From Anastatus disparis (lineage: Eukaryota > Arthropoda > Insecta > Hymenoptera > Eupelmidae), in the NCBI GenBank assembly GCA_017163975.1, contig JAFFSR010000136.1, positions 9,917,501 through 9,981,500 of the forward strand: a stretch of 64,000 nt of DNA, given 5' to 3'. Of this stretch, positions 63,691 through 64,000 are shown piece after piece. The notes beneath the pieces are model-generated. The model saw only the letters and a program-made list of their open reading frames with translations, did no database searches and had not been told where the DNA came from. Made by a program: the position numbers and the translations under genes. Each line of letters begins with the position of its first letter. Positions within the stretch are counted from its first letter, which is position 1.

Positions 63691-64000
63691 TAAAATTAGT
63701 ATATCTGAATTTGCGGATACTTTTTGATATCATTTGAAACATTCTTCATCTGCTTTCTTGATGCATATATGATTTTTTTACGTGAGACGCGTACTGTGAT
63801 GTTAATTTAAAAATTACTAATTTATAAATGACTAAGAATATTTTTTTACGTGATTGAGAGACTGCTGTTGTCCAACCAACTAAAAGTACTATACAGCTAA
63901 CGTTCACGAATTTTATTGATAAAACTTTTTCAAACATTTATAATGAATTATTGTTTAAATAAAAAGATTTGTTTCCAAGAAACTCAATGCTCACACAATT

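Larger units (their letters stand above)
59061..64000. other. Region downstream of GckIII
   Basis: AT-rich DNA with no recognised gene. It holds three minus-strand SINE copies, a quasi-palindromic minisatellite (61486-61634), an imperfect hairpin (61760-61812), an unrecognised minus-strand open frame (62251-62574), degenerate AAACTTTTGCAAAATAT-like repeats (63290-63435) and a MITE-like element (63447-63690). Confidence 0.5.

Overview
This is a eukaryotic, AT-rich nuclear window, almost certainly from an arthropod and most likely an insect. It has spliced exons with GT-AG introns, abundant poly-A/poly-T and dinucleotide tracts, and tRNA-derived SINE copies. I see no bacterial operon structure, rRNA operon, CRISPR array, virus or toxin gene. 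The kinase sequence is insect-like; a hymenopteran source would fit the base composition and repeat texture, but that is a guess.

Only one protein-coding gene can be supported. It is a plus-strand germinal-centre kinase of the GCK-III class (fly GckIII; vertebrate MST3/STK24, STK25/YSK1, MST4/STK26). Nine coding exons plus a tiny terminal one chain in frame: 18728-19063, 32885-33109, 48830-48995, 50231-50388, 51648-51833, 53258-53403, 53804-54146, 55110-55385, 56469-56689 and 56942-56951. All boundaries are GT-AG and the conceptual protein is about 688 residues. Residues 1-112 are a Gln/Pro/His-rich extension. The complete kinase domain is about 120-370, followed by an acidic Ser/Glu patch, a long Gln/Ser/Arg-rich linker, and a C-terminal helical region (about 603-686) matching the dimerisation/CCM3-binding segment of the family. 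Introns 1 and 2 are very long (13.8 and 15.7 kb); the other seven run from 0.25 to 1.4 kb.

Layout: 1-18300 is upstream sequence without a recognisable gene, but with a GC-rich long hairpin (448-572), a perfect 168-bp tandem duplication (1606-1941) and a CpG-rich patch near 2080-2150. 18340-18727 is a candidate promoter and leader with three short upstream ORFs. Intron 1 holds a SINE copy, a 5S-rRNA-like fragment and a candidate 30-nt phase-0 microexon (26656-26685). Intron 2 holds two diverged copies of a segment of roughly 0.8-1 kb, each carrying a SINE. The 3' UTR starts at 56952 and may run about 2 kb. 59.1-64 kb is downstream DNA with three more SINE copies, a quasi-palindromic minisatellite and a CACTG-ended MITE-like element.

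No new multi-gene biological system is evident. The most interesting unexplained items are the candidate microexon, the SINE family with its paired 3' end, the intron-2 duplication with a de novo perfect palindrome, the 448-572 hairpin, and an unrecognised minus-strand ORF near 62.3-62.6 kb.
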